Source of the DNA: Cyanobacteriota bacterium
GTDB taxonomy: Bacteria > Acidobacteriota > Vicinamibacteria > Vicinamibacterales > UBA2999
Direction: 5' to 3'
NCBI GenBank assembly: GCA_019752015.1
Contig: JAIEMQ010000078.1
Coordinates: forward strand, 1-38,124
Length of the DNA stretch: 38,124 bases
The notes below the pieces were generated by a model. It had not been told where the DNA came from. It did no database searches and saw nothing but the letters and a program-made list of their open reading frames with translations. A program made the translations under genes and the position numbers. This document shows, piece by piece, positions 7,152-15,050 of this stretch. How positions within the stretch are numbered: the first letter of the stretch is position 1; each line of letters starts with the position of its first letter.

Positions 7152-7565
7152 TCAGGCGACGTCCGGGTATTCGATGCGCGTGGCGCTGCCCCAGAGGCGA
7201 TCGAGGCCGTAAAAGTCGCGGGCGTGCTTCGAGAAGATGTGGACGACGAAGTCGAAGTAGTCGAGCAGGATCCACTCGGCGCGGGCGTAGCCTTCCACCA
7301 GCGACGGGCGCTGCTTCTGAGCCTTGAGAGACTGTTCCACCGCATCGGCAATCGCCTGCACCTGCCGCGGATTCGACGCCGAGCAAATCACGAAGTAATC
7401 GGTGAACGCGCCCGCCTTCTTCAAGTCGAGCACCACGACGCCGGTGGCCTTCCGGTCGCGGGCCGCGTCAATCGCGGCTTCGACAGCCTTCGGCAGTCGC
7501 TTCGCTTTGGTGACCTTCGTGGGACTCGCAACCGCGGTTTTGGTGACTTTCGTGGTTCTTGCCAT
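7152..7565 (-). CDS. rsfS: Ribosomal silencing factor RsfS
   Basis: 137 residues. RsfS binds ribosomal protein L14 and blocks joining of the two ribosomal subunits when nutrients are low. The conserved core is complete: VVVLDLKKAGAFTDYFVICSA, then RQVQAIADAVE, EGYARAEWILLDYFDFVVHIF, and FYGLDRLWG. The first ~25 residues are a Lys/Thr-rich extension (TTKVTKTAV). It sits five bases after nadD in the usual obgE-nadD-rsfS order. Confidence 0.95.
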   Translation of the reverse strand: MARTTKVTKTAVASPTKVTKAKRLPKAVEAAIDAARDRKATGVVVLDLKKAGAFTDYFVICSASNPRQVQAIADAVEQSLKAQKQRPSLVEGYARAEWILLDYFDFVVHIFSKHARDFYGLDRLWGSATRIEYPDVA

Positions 7566-7570
7566 GCAAT

Positions 7571-8179
7571 CTAGTGTCCAGAGTAAAGGCGATGCGCGCC
7601 GATGTAGCGCGCGACCGAATCAGGCACGTAACCGGAGAGGCTGTCCCCGGCGCGGACGCGGCGCCGGATGTCGGTCGATGAAATGTCGGGAGTGTGCGCT
7701 TCGACCAGAATCACGCGTGTTGACGCTGATGGACGATCGTGAAAAGCCGACGGGACGCGCTCACGTAATGAGTCTAACGTGATTCCGGGCCGCGAGACGA
7801 CCACGAAATTCGCCAGGTCAAGCACGGCCGGATAGCGGGACCAGGTCGCAATTTCCGCGAACGCGTCGGCGCCGATTATGAAAAATATCTGCGTACCTGA
7901 TTTGCCGAGCTCCGTCAGCGTATCGAACGAATACGAGGGTCCTTCCCGATCCACCTCGATGCGCGACACCGACCAGCCGTCGTGATCCGCCGCCGCGAGG
8001 CTGGCCATTTCATACCGCTGCTCGCTGGTGGCGCCCACCGGATCGCGCCGGTGGGGCGGAATACGGGACGGGGCGAGCGTGATCGCGTCCAGTCCAAGTG
8101 CGTGCTGGGCAGCCGCGGCTGCGGCAATGTGGCCGTTGTGGATCGGATCGAACGTGCCACCGAGGACACCCAGCTTCAT
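7571..8179 (-). CDS. nadD: Nicotinate-nucleotide adenylyltransferase
   Basis: 202 residues. It transfers AMP from ATP to nicotinate mononucleotide, giving deamido-NAD for NAD synthesis. The nucleotidyltransferase motif [11 protein letters not shown] is at the N-terminus and [10 protein letters not shown], the second ATP-binding motif, near the C-terminus. The middle block GPSYSFDTL and [13 protein letters not shown] is typical of NadD. Its ATG overlaps the obgE stop as ATGA, so translation is probably coupled. Confidence 0.95.
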   Translation of the reverse strand: MKLGVLGGTFDPIHNGHIAAAAAAQHALGLDAITLAPSRIPPHRRDPVGATSEQRYEMASLAAADHDGWSVSRIEVDREGPSYSFDTLTELGKSGTQIFFIIGADAFAEIATWSRYPAVLDLANFVVVSRPGITLDSLRERVPSAFHDRPSASTRVILVEAHTPDISSTDIRRRVRAGDSLSGYVPDSVARYIGAHRLYSGH

Positions 8180-9363
8180 CGCCGGCGTTTCGCGTTCTGA
8201 GCTTTCTGGGTCTTCTGGGGCCCGCCACGCAGTGGCGGCACGAGCGCCGGGTTGTAATCCTCCTTCGCGCTGCGCGCTACGGAGGACAAGTCCGCCGGCT
8301 CGTCGAGTTCATTCTCCGTCGCCTTGGCGAAGGAGGACGCTTCGATCTCGCGTGCCTTCGCGATGATCGGCCACGCCGCCTCGATCAATGCCTTGATGCC
8401 CTCACCGCTGACGGCGGAGATCTGGAAAAACTTCAGCTTCAATTTCTTCGCACGCTTCTCGAGCGCCGTGACGCGCTTCGGATCGTCGAGCGCATCCATC
8501 TTGCTCGCGGCCACGAGATGCGGCTTGTCGAGGAGCTCGGGGTTGTACAACTCGAGCTCTCTGCGGATGGTGTCGAAATCGTCGACCGGGTCGCGCCCCG
8601 AGGCGCCGGACATATCGACCAGGTGAATCAGGACCTTGGTGCGCTCGATGTGGCGCAGGAACTGATCGCCGAGGCCGTGTCCCTCGTGCGCGCCCTCGAT
8701 CAACCCGGGCACGTCGGCAACGACGAAACTGCGATCGCCGCTGAGCGCAACGACGCCCAGGTTCGGCGTCAGCGTCGTGAACGGGTAATTCGCAATCTTC
8801 GGCTTCGCCGCCGAGATGACGGAGATCAACGTCGACTTGCCGGCATTGGGAAAGCCCACGAGGCCGACGTCGGCGAGCAGCTTCAGCGTGAGATGAAGAT
8901 CGAATTCCTCGCCCGGCTCGCCCGGCTGCACCTTGCGCGGCGCGCGATTGGTCGACGTCGCAAAGTGCGCATTGCCCAGCCCGCCGCGTCCGCCTTTCGC
9001 GAGCAGCACGCGCTGGCCGACGGTCGTGAGATCCGCGACCCGATCGAGCTCGCCGGTTTCGGGATCCTTCCTGTGGATCAGCGTCCCGACCGGAACAGGA
9101 ATCTCCAGATCTTTTCCGGCGCGTCCGGTTCGCAACGCGCCCGCGCCGTTGCCGCCGCGCTGCGCCTTGTAGTCGGGATTGAACTGGAAGTGCACCAGCG
9201 TGTTGCGATGCGGATCGGCCACCGCGTACACGGATCCGCCGACGCCGCCGTTGCCGCCATCGGGGCCGCCGCGCGGGACGAATTTCTCACGGCGGAAGCT
9301 GAGCGAACCGCTGCCGCCGTGTCCGGATTGGATGTGAATGTCGACTTCGTCGACGAACTGCAT
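8176..9363 (-). CDS. obgE: Obg family GTPase ObgE/CgtA
   Basis: 395 residues. This GTPase works in 50S ribosome assembly and growth control. It has the glycine-rich N-terminal Obg domain ([22 protein letters not shown]) and the G domain with G1 [10 protein letters not shown]2 TTLTPNLG, G3 DVPGL and G5 SAVSGEG. The G4 motif, usually NKxD, reads SKMD, with the asparagine replaced by serine. A charged C-terminal tail ([12 protein letters not shown]) follows. It lies downstream of rpmA in the conserved rplU-rpmA-obgE order. Confidence 0.95.
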   Translation of the reverse strand: MQFVDEVDIHIQSGHGGSGSLSFRREKFVPRGGPDGGNGGVGGSVYAVADPHRNTLVHFQFNPDYKAQRGGNGAGALRTGRAGKDLEIPVPVGTLIHRKDPETGELDRVADLTTVGQRVLLAKGGRGGLGNAHFATSTNRAPRKVQPGEPGEEFDLHLTLKLLADVGLVGFPNAGKSTLISVISAAKPKIANYPFTTLTPNLGVVALSGDRSFVVADVPGLIEGAHEGHGLGDQFLRHIERTKVLIHLVDMSGASGRDPVDDFDTIRRELELYNPELLDKPHLVAASKMDALDDPKRVTALEKRAKKLKLKFFQISAVSGEGIKALIEAAWPIIAKAREIEASSFAKATENELDEPADLSSVARSAKEDYNPALVPPLRGGPQKTQKAQNAKRRR

Positions 9364-9368
9364 AAGGA

Positions 9369-9456
9369 AATAACAAAGAACAAAAAACGAATAACGAAAG
9401 GCCGAGACCCTTTCGTTCTTTGTTATTCGTTCTTTGTTATTCGTTCTTTGTTATTC
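9369..9456. repeat. Three exact 14-bp repeats plus inverted copy between rpmA and obgE
   Basis: GTTCTTTGTTATTC is repeated exactly at 9415-9428, 9429-9442 and 9443-9456. The last copy contains the rpmA stop codon (9451-9453). At 9369-9381 lies AATAACAAAGAAC, the inverted copy of the unit, with a second partial inverted copy at 9388-9400. On the mRNA these arms can fold into a long AU-rich hairpin just before the obgE start. It could stop transcription, protect the rpmA 3' end or control obgE translation. Confidence 0.8.
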
Positions 9457-9708
9457 GACTGGGTGAACGGAGATGAATCGTCCGCGCTGCCCGTGATCCT
9501 CGAACTTCACCGTGCCGGTGACCTTCGCGAACAACGTGTCGTCCTTGCCGAGGCCGACGTTGAGTCCGGGCTGATACTTGCGGCCGCGCTGACGGACCAG
9601 AATCGAGCCGCCGGTCACGAGGTTGCCTTCGAAGCGCTTGACGCCGAGCCGCTGCGAATTGCTGTCGCGGCCGTTACGAGACGATCCCTGTCCTTTTTTT
9701 GTTGCCAT
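9451..9708 (-). CDS. rpmA: 50S ribosomal protein L27 (bL27)
   Basis: 85 residues, full length. The N-terminus [19 protein letters not shown] with RLGVK and the block [20 protein letters not shown] are standard for bL27, whose tail reaches the peptidyl-transferase centre. There is no Firmicutes-style cleavable N-terminal extension. It lies five bases downstream of rplU. Its stop codon is embedded in the first unit of a 14-bp repeat array. Confidence 0.97.
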   Translation of the reverse strand: MATKKGQGSSRNGRDSNSQRLGVKRFEGNLVTGGSILVRQRGRKYQPGLNVGLGKDDTLFAKVTGTVKFEDHGQRGRFISVHPVE

Positions 9709-9713
9709 CGCAC

Positions 9714-10031
9714 TTACACCTGGATGTCGGTAATGCGCACGCGCGTCAGATGGGTGCGGTGACCCTTCGTCCGACGATACTGCTTGCGGCGTTTCTTCTT
9801 GAAGATGCGGACCTTCTTGCCCTTGTCGAGCTCGCCGACGACGCCGAGCACTTTGGCGCCGGATACGAACGGCGTTCCCGCCGTCACGTCGCCGTTGTCG
9901 TTGCTCACGAGCAGGACCTGGTCGAAGGACACCTCGCCGCCCGCTTCGCCGGCGTTGTGGCCGTCGATCGCGATGACGGCGCCGGGCTCGACGCGGAACT
10001 GGCGGCCTGAGGTCTGAATGATTGCAAACAC
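9714..10031 (-). CDS. rplU: 50S ribosomal protein L21 (bL21)
   Basis: 105 residues. bL21 binds 23S rRNA. Recognised by [35 protein letters not shown], and the basic [22 protein letters not shown] tail region. It starts with GTG at 10031, preceded by GGGAG at a good distance. It heads the rplU-rpmA-obgE-nadD-rsfS set. A TATCCT box upstream (minus strand, about 10060-10065) could be its promoter. Confidence 0.97.
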   Translation of the reverse strand: MFAIIQTSGRQFRVEPGAVIAIDGHNAGEAGGEVSFDQVLLVSNDNGDVTAGTPFVSGAKVLGVVGELDKGKKVRIFKKKRRKQYRRTKGHRTHLTRVRITDIQV

Positions 10032-10086
10032 GCGTAAATCTCCCGAGTTAAGGAACTTGTAAGGATACCACAGGGCGCGTTCGGAG

Positions 10087-10108
10087 GGCGATGGCTTTAG
10101 CCGTCGCC
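10087..10108. terminator. Near-perfect hairpin between the lipoprotein gene and rplU
   Basis: GGCGATGGCT (10087-10096) pairs with AGCCGTCGCC (10099-10108) with one G-U type mismatch and a tiny loop. There is no run of T on either side, so it may be a Rho-dependent stop, an RNA-stabilising stem or a dispersed palindromic repeat. It sits 23 bases after the lipoprotein stop codon. Confidence 0.45.
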
Positions 10109-10130
10109 GGCGGGCTCAGCTCGCTCTCCG

Positions 10131-10949
10131 TTATTTGAGAAGCGTGCGCGTGCCCTTTATCTTCTGTGCGCTCAGCGTGTTAAGGAAGGCCGGGAGCAGC
10201 CGGTCCATGAGCTCGAAATACGACGACAGGGCCGGGGTCTGCTGGCTGGCGTTGTAGAGGATCTCTTCCCGGAACGTCTCGCTGTGCAGGGTCTCGCCGG
10301 TGCGCCCGTCGATGAAGATGAACGTCGGGCGCAGCACGAATCCCTTGCGCTCCATGTAGGTGCGGACCGGGACGACCACGCGACGGCCGAACGGATCGTA
10401 GGTTTCCTGCTCGCGCTGCACGAAGCCGGAGCGCTGCTGCGGCGCGAACAACACCGCGCCGGTGACGATCAGCGGCTGCTGATATTCCTCGCCGATGCGC
10501 TTCCAGTAGGCGACGTTCGCGAAGATGTGCTGGAACTGCTCGAGATCTTTTTCGTCGTTGATGACGGGCGGCTTGTCCTGATCGGGCGCGGCCGTCACGG
10601 CCTGCTGATCGGGCACCGGCGCATTGTTCGCCTCGCCGCTGTTCTGCTTCGCCACTTCGATGAGCGGCAGCGTGTCGGCGTCGATCACGCGCATGATGCC
10701 CTTGTTGCGCAGCTGGCTGCGCAGCAGGCGGACCGTTTCCATGTTCGCATCCACATCTTCATTCGCGCCGGCGATGAAGCCGGCGATGAAGATGCGCTGG
10801 AACGCGGAAACATCCAGCTTGGGCCGGATCGGCGTTTCGATCGGGATTTCGGTGTAGCTCGTGCACGCGACACTCAAGGCGAGCAGCCCGAGGCCGAGCG
10901 TTGCGAGGAGGCGCCTACTGCCGACCGTCTTTTTGGGCCGCGCGGTCAT
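10131..10949 (-). CDS. Putative lipoprotein of unknown function
   Basis: 272 residues from ATG 10949. The N-terminus MTARPKKTVGSRRLLATLG with LLALSVAC is a lipoprotein signal; the lipobox cysteine is C29. The start lies 35 bases inside the preceding TPR gene, in another frame; the longer frame up to 11252 is only a shadow of that gene. The mature part has alpha/beta character (IFIAGFIAGANEDVDANMETVRLLRSQL, PLIVTGAVLF, then RPTFIFIDGRTGETLH). This resembles periplasmic proteins that assemble small variable operands, but no catalytic motif is seen. Probably co-translated with the TPR protein and paired with it at the membrane. Confidence 0.8.
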   Translation of the reverse strand: MTARPKKTVGSRRLLATLGLGLLALSVACTSYTEIPIETPIRPKLDVSAFQRIFIAGFIAGANEDVDANMETVRLLRSQLRNKGIMRVIDADTLPLIEVAKQNSGEANNAPVPDQQAVTAAPDQDKPPVINDEKDLEQFQHIFANVAYWKRIGEEYQQPLIVTGAVLFAPQQRSGFVQREQETYDPFGRRVVVPVRTYMERKGFVLRPTFIFIDGRTGETLHSETFREEILYNASQQTPALSSYFELMDRLLPAFLNTLSAQKIKGTRTLLK

Positions 10950-11274
10950 TGATTTCCTTGAACAGATCGTAGTTCTGCCGCACGAGCGTGTTGTTGGGTT
11001 CGAGCGCGAGCGCTTTCTCGTACGCTGCGCGCGCCTTCGCCAACTGCCCTTCGTGCTCGTACGCAACGGCGAGGTTGTTGAACGCTGCGGCGTAAGTGGG
11101 ATCGAGCTGGGCGGCGCGTTCCCAGCGGTAGATCGCCTCTTTCCACAGACCACGCTGCGCCACCTGGATTCCGAACTCGACCTGTTCCTTGGCTGAACCC
11201 CGCTGGCCGGCCCACGCTGCGGGAGCCGGCGCCACGGCCAATAACACGGCAAGCGCCAGAAGGCGGAATTGCAT
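10915..11274 (-). CDS. Secreted TPR-repeat protein
   Basis: 119 residues. A signal peptide (MQFRLLALAVLLAVAPAPAAWA) is followed by two tetratricopeptide units: GLWKEAIYRWERAAQLDPTY, and AAAFNNLAVAYEHEGQLAKA running on to ALALEPNN. TPRs hold other proteins; with so few units it probably acts as a small periplasmic adaptor. The lipoprotein gene starts within its last codons, so the two are coupled. It heads the minus-strand run towards rplU. Confidence 0.88.
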   Translation of the reverse strand: MQFRLLALAVLLAVAPAPAAWAGQRGSAKEQVEFGIQVAQRGLWKEAIYRWERAAQLDPTYAAAFNNLAVAYEHEGQLAKARAAYEKALALEPNNTLVRQNYDLFKEINDRAAQKDGRQ

Positions 11275-11331
11275 GGTTCCTTAAGCCACTATAGCTACCT
11301 CACCCGGAGGGGGCAAGTGAACAATCCGTAA

Positions 11332-11365
11332 TTTCCGGCTCCCGGTTCCCGGCTCCCGGCTCCCA
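11332..11365. repeat. 7-bp array upstream of dprA
   Basis: TTTCCGG, CTCCCGG, TTCCCGG, CTCCCGG, then a truncated CTCCCA. This is the inverted form of the CCGGGAR heptamer found in comF and xerC. It lies between the divergent TPR gene and dprA, about 20 bases before the dprA start. Confidence 0.8.
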
Positions 11366-11386
11366 TCTTTTTGATGTATCCTCGTC

Positions 11387-12277
11387 ATGGTCAGGGAGCA
11401 ATTCGCCGGGATTTCCCGCATGAATTGCATCCATCTCGGCACTTCTGAATATCCCCAACTCCTGGCGCAAATCGCGGATCCGCCGGAATGCATGTGGATT
11501 GACGGCGATCGCGCGGCGTTTTCCTCCATCGGGGTTGCCGTAATCGGTGCGCGAGCCGCATCGCAGGAAGGCCTCACGGCCGCTTACGAAATCGCATTCG
11601 ATCTCGCGCGCGCCGGGATTGTGGTCATCAGCGGTGGTGCGCGCGGCGTGGATTCCGCCGCGCACAAGGGCGCGCTCGATGGCGGCGGTAAGACGATCGC
11701 CGTGCTCGGCACCGGCATTGACGTTGTCTATCCACCCGAGAACTCCGCGCTCTTCGATCGCATTCGATCGAGCGGGTTGATCGTCACCGAGTTCACGCGT
11801 GGCTCCGCGCCCGAAGACTGGCACTTCCCGAGGAGGAACAGGATCATCAGCGGCCTCTCGCGAGCGGTGGTCGTGGTCGAAGCGAGGGAGCGAAGCGGCT
11901 CGCTGATCACCGCGCGATTGGCCACCGATCAGGGCCGGGACGTGATGGCGGTGCCGGGGTCGATCATCGGCGGCCGGAACAAGGGCGCCAACGCCTTGTT
12001 GAAGGATGGGGCAAAGCTCGTGGACTCTGCGGTCGATATCCTGCAAGAACTCGGCATTGACACGAGCCTGTGTCGCCGAACCCTGGATGGCGGAGGCGGC
12101 CGCGGCGGCAGCAAATCTACGGAAGTTGTTGAATTTACGGTCGATCAGCTCGCCGACCAGCTCAAGATTCCGGCAGGAGAGGCCCTTGCACGCCTGCTCG
12201 AATGGGAGCTGACGGGCGAGGTTCAACGGATTGGATCAGGGAGGTTCGTCCGTTCCCGGGGCCCCCGCCACGCGTAG
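11387..12277 (+). CDS. dprA: DNA processing protein DprA/Smf
   Basis: 296 residues. DprA binds incoming single-stranded DNA in natural transformation and loads RecA. The Rossmann-like DprA domain is intact: VAVIGARAAS, GIVVISGGARGVDSAAHKGAL, AVLGTGIDVVYPPEN, and SGLSRAVVVVEARERSGSLITA. The C-terminal ~60 residues form a winged-helix region (VEFTVDQLADQLKIPAGEALARLLEWEL). The N-terminal SAM-like domain of many DprA proteins is absent or very short. ATG 11387 is used; ATG 11420 is possible. TATCCT six bases before 11387 may be a -10 for a leaderless message. Confidence 0.93.
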   Translation: MVREQFAGISRMNCIHLGTSEYPQLLAQIADPPECMWIDGDRAAFSSIGVAVIGARAASQEGLTAAYEIAFDLARAGIVVISGGARGVDSAAHKGALDGGGKTIAVLGTGIDVVYPPENSALFDRIRSSGLIVTEFTRGSAPEDWHFPRRNRIISGLSRAVVVVEARERSGSLITARLATDQGRDVMAVPGSIIGGRNKGANALLKDGAKLVDSAVDILQELGIDTSLCRRTLDGGGGRGGSKSTEVVEFTVDQLADQLKIPAGEALARLLEWELTGEVQRIGSGRFVRSRGPRHA

Positions 12278-12323
12278 TTTGCGTGGTGGGGTGGGGCTCC
12301 CGGAGTAAGGTGTAAAGCAATCG

Positions 12324-15050
12324 ATGGCGAAATCCGGAGTTCCGTTAGTCATAGTCGAATCACCAGCCAAGGCGAGGACCCTGGCCCGCTTCCTCGGTAA
12401 CAAGTACCGGGTCGAGGCGAGCTACGGTCACATCCGCGATCTGCCCGAATCGGCCGCCGAAGTGCCGGCGGAGATCAAAGGCAAGCCGTGGGGACGCCTG
12501 GGCGTGGATACCGACGGCGACTTCACTCCGTATTACGTCGTCCCGTCCGACAAGAAGAAGAACGTCACGGCGCTGAAGGCCGCGATGAAGGATGCGTCGG
12601 AGCTGATTCTCGCGACGGACCCCGATCGCGAAGGCGAATCAATCAGCTGGCATCTGAAGGAACTGCTCAAGCCGAAGGTCAAAGTGCGCCGCATTGTCTT
12701 CCACGAGATCACGGAAGAAGCGGTGAAGGCCGCGCTCGCTGAAGCGCACGACGTCGATGAGAATCTGGTTCGCGCGCAGGAAAGCCGCCGCATCCTCGAT
12801 CGCTTGTACGGCTACACGCTGTCGCCGGTGCTGTGGAAGAAAGTGCAGACCGGCCTCAGCGCGGGCCGCGTGCAGAGCGTGGCGGTGCGGGTCATTGTCG
12901 AGCGCGAGGAGGAGCGCCTCGCGTTCAGGGCCGCGAGCTACTGGGATCTCGAGGCGAAGCTGCGCGGCGGGTCGAGCGAGTTCATCGCCACGCTCGCGAA
13001 GGTCGGCGGCCAGCGCGTCGCGACCGGAAAAGATTTCGACAGCAAGGGCAACCTCGAATCGAACACGGTGAAGCTGCTCGGCGAAAAGGACGCGCAGTCG
13101 CTGCGCGAAACGCTGATGCGGCGCCTGCCGTGGACGGTCACGAGCGTCGAAGAGAAACCCTTCACGCAGCGTCCGTCGCCGCCGTTCACGACCTCGACGC
13201 TGCAACAGGAAGCCAACCGCAAGCTCGGATTCTCCTCGGAACGCACGATGCAGATCGCGCAGCGCCTGTTCCAGGGCATGGATCTCGGCGGCGGCGATCT
13301 CGAAGGCTTGATCTCGTATCACCGCACCGACTCGACGACGCTCAGCACCAAGGCGCTCGGCGAGGCTGAAGCGGCGGTGAAGGAATTGTACGGCGCCAAC
13401 TTCCACCAGCAGCGTCAATACCAGACGAAGGTGCGGAACGCGCAGGAAGCGCACGAGGCCATCCGCCCGACGCACTTTCATCGCACGCCGCAATCGCTGG
13501 AGAGAATTCTCGAGAGCGATGAGCTCAGGATCTATGAGTTGATCTGGAAGCGCGCGGTCGCGTCGCAGATGGCGGACGCGAAGATGCTGCGCACCACCGT
13601 TGAAATCACCGGTGAGACCAACGACGCCGCGCCGGTCACGTTCACCGCGAGCGGCAAGGCGATCGAATTCGCCGGCTACCTGCGCGCGTACGTTGAGGGC
13701 TCCGACGATCCGAGCGCGGAGCTCGCCGAGCAGGACACCGTGCTGCCGAAGCTGTCGGTCGGCGATCAGGTGCACTCGCCGGACAAGCTCGATAAGGAAC
13801 TGATCCTTCTCGGCCTGGATGCGAAAGGCCACGAAACCTCGCCGCCGGCGCGCTACACCGAAGCGTCGCTGGTGAAGCGCCTCGAGGAAGAGGGCATCGG
13901 CCGGCCGTCGACGTACGCGCCGACCGTCGCGACGATTCAGCGCCGCGGCTACGTGTCGCGACAGGGCAAGGCGCTCGTGCCGAGCTTCACCGCGTTCGCG
14001 GTCACGCGTCTGCTGCGCAATCACTTCGGTGATTACGTCGACATCGGCTTCACCGCGGAGATGGAAGAAATCCTCGACCAGATCTCGAACGGCGAGAAGG
14101 ACTGGCTCGACTTCCTGAAAGAGTTCTATCGCGGCGACAAGAAAAAGAAACACCGCGGGCTCGAGCACCTGGTTGAGGACAAGGGCCAGGCGATTGAATA
14201 TCCGGTGATCGAAGTCGGCAAGGACCCGGAGAGCGGCCTGCCGATCCGCGTCCGCATTGGCCGCTATGGGCCGTTCCTGCAGATGGGATCGCAGACCGAC
14301 AACGGTCCGCGCGCCTCGCTGCCCGAGGATCTCGCGCCGGCCGACCTGACACTCGAGAAAGCCGTCGCGCTGTTGAAGGCGAAGGCGCAGGGACCGAAGG
14401 CGCTCGGCGCCGATCCGAAGACCGGCCAGCAGATCTACGTGATGCACGGCCGTTTCGGCGCCTACGTGCAGCTCGGCGAGACGCCGGAAGATCGCGATGC
14501 GGAAAAGCCGCGGCGCGCCTCGCTCGGCCGCGATGTCACCGAGGAGACGATCACGCTCACCGATGCGCTGCGGTTGTTGTCGTTGCCGCGCGAGCTGGGC
14601 AAAGGTGATGACGGCGAGCCGATTCTGTCGAACCTCGGACGGTTCGGTCCCTACGTGAAGCATGGCTCGGAATTCCGATCGCTCGAAGAATCGGACGACG
14701 TGTATACGATCACGTTCGAGCGCGCGAAGGAGCTGCTGGCGCAGCCGAAGAAGTCGATGCGCCGCGCCCGGCAGGCGCCGAAGGAATTGAAGGCGCTCGG
14801 CAAGCATCCCGAGTCCGGCGCCGAGGTCAAGATCCTCGACGGCCGTTATGGCCCGTACGTGACCGACGGCGAGACCAACGCCTCGGTGCCGAAGGGCACG
14901 CAGGTCGAAGCGGTCACGATGGCGTCTGCCATCGAGCTGTTGAATGCCCGTGCCGGGATGTCGAAGGCAAAAGGCAGAAGGCAAAAGGCCAAACCCGCCA
15001 AGGCCGACGCGCCGAAGAAGAAAGCGCCTCCCAAGAAAAAAACCGCGTAA
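12324..15050 (+). CDS. topA: DNA topoisomerase I
   Basis: 908 residues. A type IA enzyme that relaxes negative supercoils by cutting one strand. The Toprim domain shows VIVESPAKARTL and ATDPDREGESI. The QTGLSAGRVQSVAVR block follows, and the catalytic tyrosine is in ISYHRTDST (about Y332). The C-terminus has no zinc fingers. It instead carries at least four repeats of the GRYGPFLQMG / GRFGAYVQLG / GRFGPYVKHG / GRYGPYVTDG type, the topoisomerase C-terminal repeat. A Lys/Ala-rich tail ends the protein. Part of it is encoded by a 7-bp array (SKAKGRRQKAKP). Confidence 0.96.
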   Translation: MAKSGVPLVIVESPAKARTLARFLGNKYRVEASYGHIRDLPESAAEVPAEIKGKPWGRLGVDTDGDFTPYYVVPSDKKKNVTALKAAMKDASELILATDPDREGESISWHLKELLKPKVKVRRIVFHEITEEAVKAALAEAHDVDENLVRAQESRRILDRLYGYTLSPVLWKKVQTGLSAGRVQSVAVRVIVEREEERLAFRAASYWDLEAKLRGGSSEFIATLAKVGGQRVATGKDFDSKGNLESNTVKLLGEKDAQSLRETLMRRLPWTVTSVEEKPFTQRPSPPFTTSTLQQEANRKLGFSSERTMQIAQRLFQGMDLGGGDLEGLISYHRTDSTTLSTKALGEAEAAVKELYGANFHQQRQYQTKVRNAQEAHEAIRPTHFHRTPQSLERILESDELRIYELIWKRAVASQMADAKMLRTTVEITGETNDAAPVTFTASGKAIEFAGYLRAYVEGSDDPSAELAEQDTVLPKLSVGDQVHSPDKLDKELILLGLDAKGHETSPPARYTEASLVKRLEEEGIGRPSTYAPTVATIQRRGYVSRQGKALVPSFTAFAVTRLLRNHFGDYVDIGFTAEMEEILDQISNGEKDWLDFLKEFYRGDKKKKHRGLEHLVEDKGQAIEYPVIEVGKDPESGLPIRVRIGRYGPFLQMGSQTDNGPRASLPEDLAPADLTLEKAVALLKAKAQGPKALGADPKTGQQIYVMHGRFGAYVQLGETPEDRDAEKPRRASLGRDVTEETITLTDALRLLSLPRELGKGDDGEPILSNLGRFGPYVKHGSEFRSLEESDDVYTITFERAKELLAQPKKSMRRARQAPKELKALGKHPESGAEVKILDGRYGPYVTDGETNASVPKGTQVEAVTMASAIELLNARAGMSKAKGRRQKAKPAKADAPKKKAPPKKKTA
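14964..14991 (+). repeat. 7-bp array near the 3' end of topA
   Basis: AAGGCAA, AAGGCAG, AAGGCAA, AAGGCCA. The same unit as the array at 1537-1571 in the other orientation. It lies in the reading frame 20 codons before the topA stop and codes for a basic peptide that extends the natural Lys-rich tail. Confidence 0.8.

Noticed and set aside
8098-9762. Long plus-strand open frame (554 codons) opposite obgE and rpmA
   Set aside because: Covers two certain genes on the other strand and has shadow-frame composition.
10950-11252. N-terminal extension of the lipoprotein up to 11252
   Set aside because: The extension is Ser/Arg-rich, out of frame over the TPR gene; the lipoprotein signal at 10949 explains the start.
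12639-14984. Long minus-strand open frame (781 codons) opposite topA
   Set aside because: Arg/Leu-rich composition typical of an antisense frame of a GC-rich gene; topA on the plus strand has complete motifs.
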